A DNA stretch of 44,447 nucleotides from Rhodopirellula sp. (GTDB taxonomy: Bacteria; Planctomycetota; Planctomycetia; Pirellulales; Thermoguttaceae), in the NCBI GenBank assembly GCA_012728855.1, contig JAAYEH010000086.1:1-44447 (forward strand), given 5' to 3'. Position numbers and translations under genes: made by a program. The notes beneath the pieces were generated by a model. That model was not told where the DNA came from. It made no database searches and saw only the letters and a list, made by a program, of their open reading frames with translations. Each line of letters starts with the position of its first letter. Positions within the stretch are counted from its first letter, which is position 1. Of the stretch, positions 43,001 to 44,447 are shown one piece after another.

Positions 43001-44169
43001 TCCGCGTCGGGCCGGTCAACTTCTACCGCGCCATCCAGAACAAGACTCCCGAGGGCATCGCCGCGTCTGTGGGCCTGGCATTGATGGCCACGCGTCCCCA
43101 GTTGTGGCCGCAAGACCGCCTGGCCGGTATGGCGGCCTTCTTCACGCAAATCGGCTACAAGCCCACCAGCGAATGGAAGGAAGAAATTGTCTTCTGGGAT
43201 CCCCTCAAGTCGACCGCTGTGCCCGGCAGCACCGCGCCGGGAATTGACTCAGTCGCCCAGTCGGTGACCGTCACCAACCAGATCCCGCAGGCGCTGGCCG
43301 AACCAATCGCCGAAAACGGGCCGTTGGAAGCCGTCTTTCCGGACGGCACGAAGACCTCGGTTCCGAGAGGCCGCGATCCGAGGGAAGTGTTTTCCGATTG
43401 GCTGATCCGCCCCGAAAACCCTTGGTTTGCGAAAGCCATCGTCAACCGCACCTGGGCGTGGGTGATGGGCCGCGGCATCGTCCACGAGCCGGACGACATT
43501 CGCGACGACAACCCACCCAGCAACCCGGAGCTATTGGCCTATTTGGAGAAAGAACTGGTCTCAAGCGGCTACGACCTGAATCATCTGAAAAGGCTGATCT
43601 TGAATTCGACTGCGTACCAGTTTTCTGCGATCCCAAGATCCAATGCGCCGGAAGCGATTGCCAACTTCGCCAGCTATCCCCTGCAGCGGGTGGAGGCCGA
43701 GGTGTTGATCGATGCGGTGAACAGTATTACCGGCAGTTCAGACTTGTACACCAGCGCCGTTCCGGAGCCCTTTACCTATATCCCCAAGGACATCTCCGCG
43801 GTGCAATTGGCCGATGGCAGTGTCACCGATTCCTTTCTCACCTTGTTCGGACGTTCTGCACGCGCCACGGGAACGGAAAGCGAGCGGGTCAGCGAGCTCG
43901 CTTCGCCCCAGTGGCTTCATATGCTGAATTCAGGCCAAATCCAAAACAAACTCCAGGGCGGTCCCAAACTCGCGGCGTTAGTCTCGTCGGGCAAGCCCGA
44001 GGAGATCGCCGAAAAGCTCTACTTGACCATCCTGTCGCGTTTCCCGACGGAAGCCGACTTGGCGGCCGCGCAGGAACACGCCAAGACCGGAGTGGCGAAA
44101 GGGCGGGACGTTTGGATCGATCTCGCCTGGGCACTGATCAACACTCCCGAGTTTCTTCTGCGGCATTAA
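40036..44169 (+). CDS. giant coiled-coil protein fused to DUF1549 and DUF1553 domains
   Basis: A 1377-residue exported protein. Residues 1-23 are a signal peptide (MRATAISLLVLVLASLASLS). Residues about 25-845 are a Cys-poor, Ala/Lys/Gln/Glu-rich helical region with at least six tandem units of 87-98 residues, each centred on KKAADEAL, AATTAxQAAEQAA and AAAKRKAADxAK. From about 862 comes DUF1549 (IDEIVFAKLKTLGVQPA, FIRRVYLDLTGKLPSAEEA, YWAMKWSDILRIKAE). From about 1125 comes DUF1553 (REVFSDWLIRPENPWFAKAI, NRTWAWVMGRGIVHEPDD, through LAWALINTPEFLLRH). No haem-binding CxxCH is present. Such DUF1549/1553 proteins are planctomycete-specific, of unknown function, and usually followed by DUF1501 proteins, as here. 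ATG 40036 has AAGGTGA upstream. Confidence 0.9.
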   Translation: MRATAISLLVLVLASLASLSAAAEADPSAESKAKADYEAAVKAAKEAEAAVVPLRAAMQKADGEYANARGAAYTKRQQATDAANMAGEQGAKELAQAEANVPAAIQTLTEATNAKPALDKAVEDARAAMLPLQQAYDAAENAARVAEAAAKAASDAASRLDVEARRAVEEAAAMRKAADTSKTALTWGQQNELRVADQAKTAAEQFAQAEIEKKAADEALAAAKNRVSAATTAYQTAEQAAVAAEANAKPVSEAEKQQAAADAAAKRKAADAAKAALTQAQQTQAQATAAAQKLADAPAQKKAADEALAAAKTQVAAATTAHQAAEQAAQAAEGAAKGIAEDAAKSPEEKKKAADEAAAKRKAADAAKTALTQAQQVEQQTQAQANAAAQNLANAPAQKKAADDALAGVKNQVAAATTAHQAAEQAAQAAEATAKVIVERAGRSDEQKQQAAADAAAKRKAADEAKAALAPAQQAEQAAQPPATAAAKKFADAEARKKSADEALAAAKSRVAAATTASQAAEQAAQAAAKTAEEKKQAVAQAAAKRKAAADAAAALAQAQQAQQQAQAAAATAAQKLAEAQAQKKSADEALAGAKNQVAAAATASQAAEQAAQAAETAAKQAAEDVAKPEAEKKQAADDAAAKRKAAESAKAALAQAQQGEQAAQAQAAAAAQKLTEAETQKKPADEALANATNQVAAATAANQAAREAAKDLLQLDAASQQAAADAAAKRKAADEAKAALDPKAKELEQAVAQANSATQRLASAEARKKSVEEALENLKKRIAAAKETQAAAEEAAKGAEALVPPLKAKSDEARAAYAAAKKTADDKWALADRAKAEIHRVIAAKRAPNIMETPDPPKPANRIDEIVFAKLKTLGVQPALCSDAVFIRRVYLDLTGKLPSAEEAKTFIQSPDPNKRIGLIDRLLEQYTHVDYWAMKWSDILRIKAEFPVKVWPNAAQAYHRWVWESIARNKPYDQFARELLTSSGSNFRVGPVNFYRAIQNKTPEGIAASVGLALMATRPQLWPQDRLAGMAAFFTQIGYKPTSEWKEEIVFWDPLKSTAVPGSTAPGIDSVAQSVTVTNQIPQALAEPIAENGPLEAVFPDGTKTSVPRGRDPREVFSDWLIRPENPWFAKAIVNRTWAWVMGRGIVHEPDDIRDDNPPSNPELLAYLEKELVSSGYDLNHLKRLILNSTAYQFSAIPRSNAPEAIANFASYPLQRVEAEVLIDAVNSITGSSDLYTSAVPEPFTYIPKDISAVQLADGSVTDSFLTLFGRSARATGTESERVSELASPQWLHMLNSGQIQNKLQGGPKLAALVSSGKPEEIAEKLYLTILSRFPTEADLAAAQEHAKTGVAKGRDVWIDLAWALINTPEFLLRH
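40672..42339 (+). repeat. tandem repeat region encoding six coiled-coil units
   Basis: Six diverged, in-frame units of about 261-294 bp start at 40672, 40936, 41230, 41524, 41785 and 42079, followed by a partial seventh from 42340. Each unit begins with KK-x-ADEAL-like codons. Unit lengths alternate between roughly 87 and 98 codons because of an insertion after AAEQAAQAAE. The copies differ at many positions, so expansion is not recent, but assembly here could be difficult. Confidence 0.85.
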
Positions 44170-44242
44170 ACAAACCAGGCTCAAAACGGTCGGTTTCCTG
44201 GCACGAAACTCCAAATTCGGAGTATTAAGGAGGACGGAAATC

Positions 44243-44447
44243 ATGAGTACCAATCACCATCCAGACAACCAAGGGCGTGTGTCCCGGCGCGAGGTGATGC
44301 GACGTGGCGTTTTGGGCGCCGCGGGCATGATGGCGGCCGGCGGATTGGCTTCACACGTCGCCGCGGAGGCGGTGAAGATCTCGCCGGAGGAACTCGCCAA
44401 ACAGAAGGCGACCCGAGACGAGGCGGCCAAAGCGAAGGCCAAGAAAG
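44243..44447 (+). CDS. Tat-signal DUF1501-type protein, cut by the window end
   Basis: The first 68 codons of a gene that runs past the window. ATG 44243 follows a strong AAGGAGG. The N-terminus has a twin-arginine signal, VSRREVMRRGVLGAAGMMAA, cleaved near SHVAAEA. After this comes an Ala/Lys-rich stretch (KQKATRDEAAKAKAKK), like the coiled-coil of the preceding protein and unusual for a plain DUF1501 protein. Position just after a DUF1549/DUF1553 gene is the standard place for a DUF1501 partner, so the family call is by context; the domain itself is not visible. Confidence 0.65.
   Translation, partial: MSTNHHPDNQGRVSRREVMRRGVLGAAGMMAAGGLASHVAAEAVKISPEELAKQKATRDEAAKAKAKK

Noticed and set aside
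41146..43149. A 667-codon minus-strand frame rich in Gly, Leu and Arg opposite the coiled-coil gene
   Set aside because: It is the antisense reading of Ala/Lys/Gln repeats, and its repetitive look comes from those repeats.

Overview
The window looks like the chromosome of a planctomycete (Planctomycetota, probably Pirellulales-like). The grounds are a DUF1549/DUF1553 protein followed by a Tat-signal DUF1501-type protein, a secreted sulfatase, several Tat-exported enzymes, a short protein kinase, an orphan squalene-cyclase-like protein, high GC and many palindromic intergenic repeats. No rRNA, tRNA, CRISPR array, integrase or transposase was seen. All functional calls rest on reading the translated sequences; no database search was possible.

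Layout. (1) 168-10202 is a surface-polysaccharide locus. A minus-strand operon (SDR dehydratase/epimerase, DegT aminotransferase, NeuD/PglD acetyltransferase, glycosyltransferase) lies opposite a plus-strand operon that closely resembles wbpB-wbpD-wbpE (diacetamido-uronic acid synthesis). A GT4 glycosyltransferase and a polyprenol-phosphate mannosyltransferase-like GT2 follow. (2) 10354-13819 holds an MFS transporter, a secreted RhaM-like protein, a tiny lipoprotein and a non-RD Ser/Thr kinase. (3) 13977-19597 is a minus-strand set: cyclopropane-fatty-acid synthase, geranylgeranyl-reductase-like flavoprotein, HlyD-type adaptor and squalene-cyclase-like protein. (4) 19798-23971 holds a Tat-exported TIM-barrel protein, a decayed ABC locus and a sulfatase. 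(5) 24166-32769 (minus) is a complete hdrCBA-flxDCBA set, the NADH dehydrogenase/heterodisulfide reductase-like bifurcating complex of anaerobes, preceded by a response regulator with a GcvH-like middle domain. (6) 33146-35541 holds smpB, a LipB-like protein without the usual catalytic residues, and lipA. (7) 35553-37172 is a collapsed RND efflux operon. (8) 37544-44447 holds a phosphoesterase, a methyltransferase, a DUF1549/DUF1553 protein with about 820 residues of Ala/Lys/Gln-rich coiled coil in front, and the start of a DUF1501-type protein.

The most interesting points are: a 102-bp palindromic repeat that sits in frame inside flxB and adds 34 residues; the close grouping of Flx-Hdr, a GcvH-like regulator and lipoate genes; two transporter loci that look shortened by internal deletions; and the coiled-coil/DUF1549 fusion.
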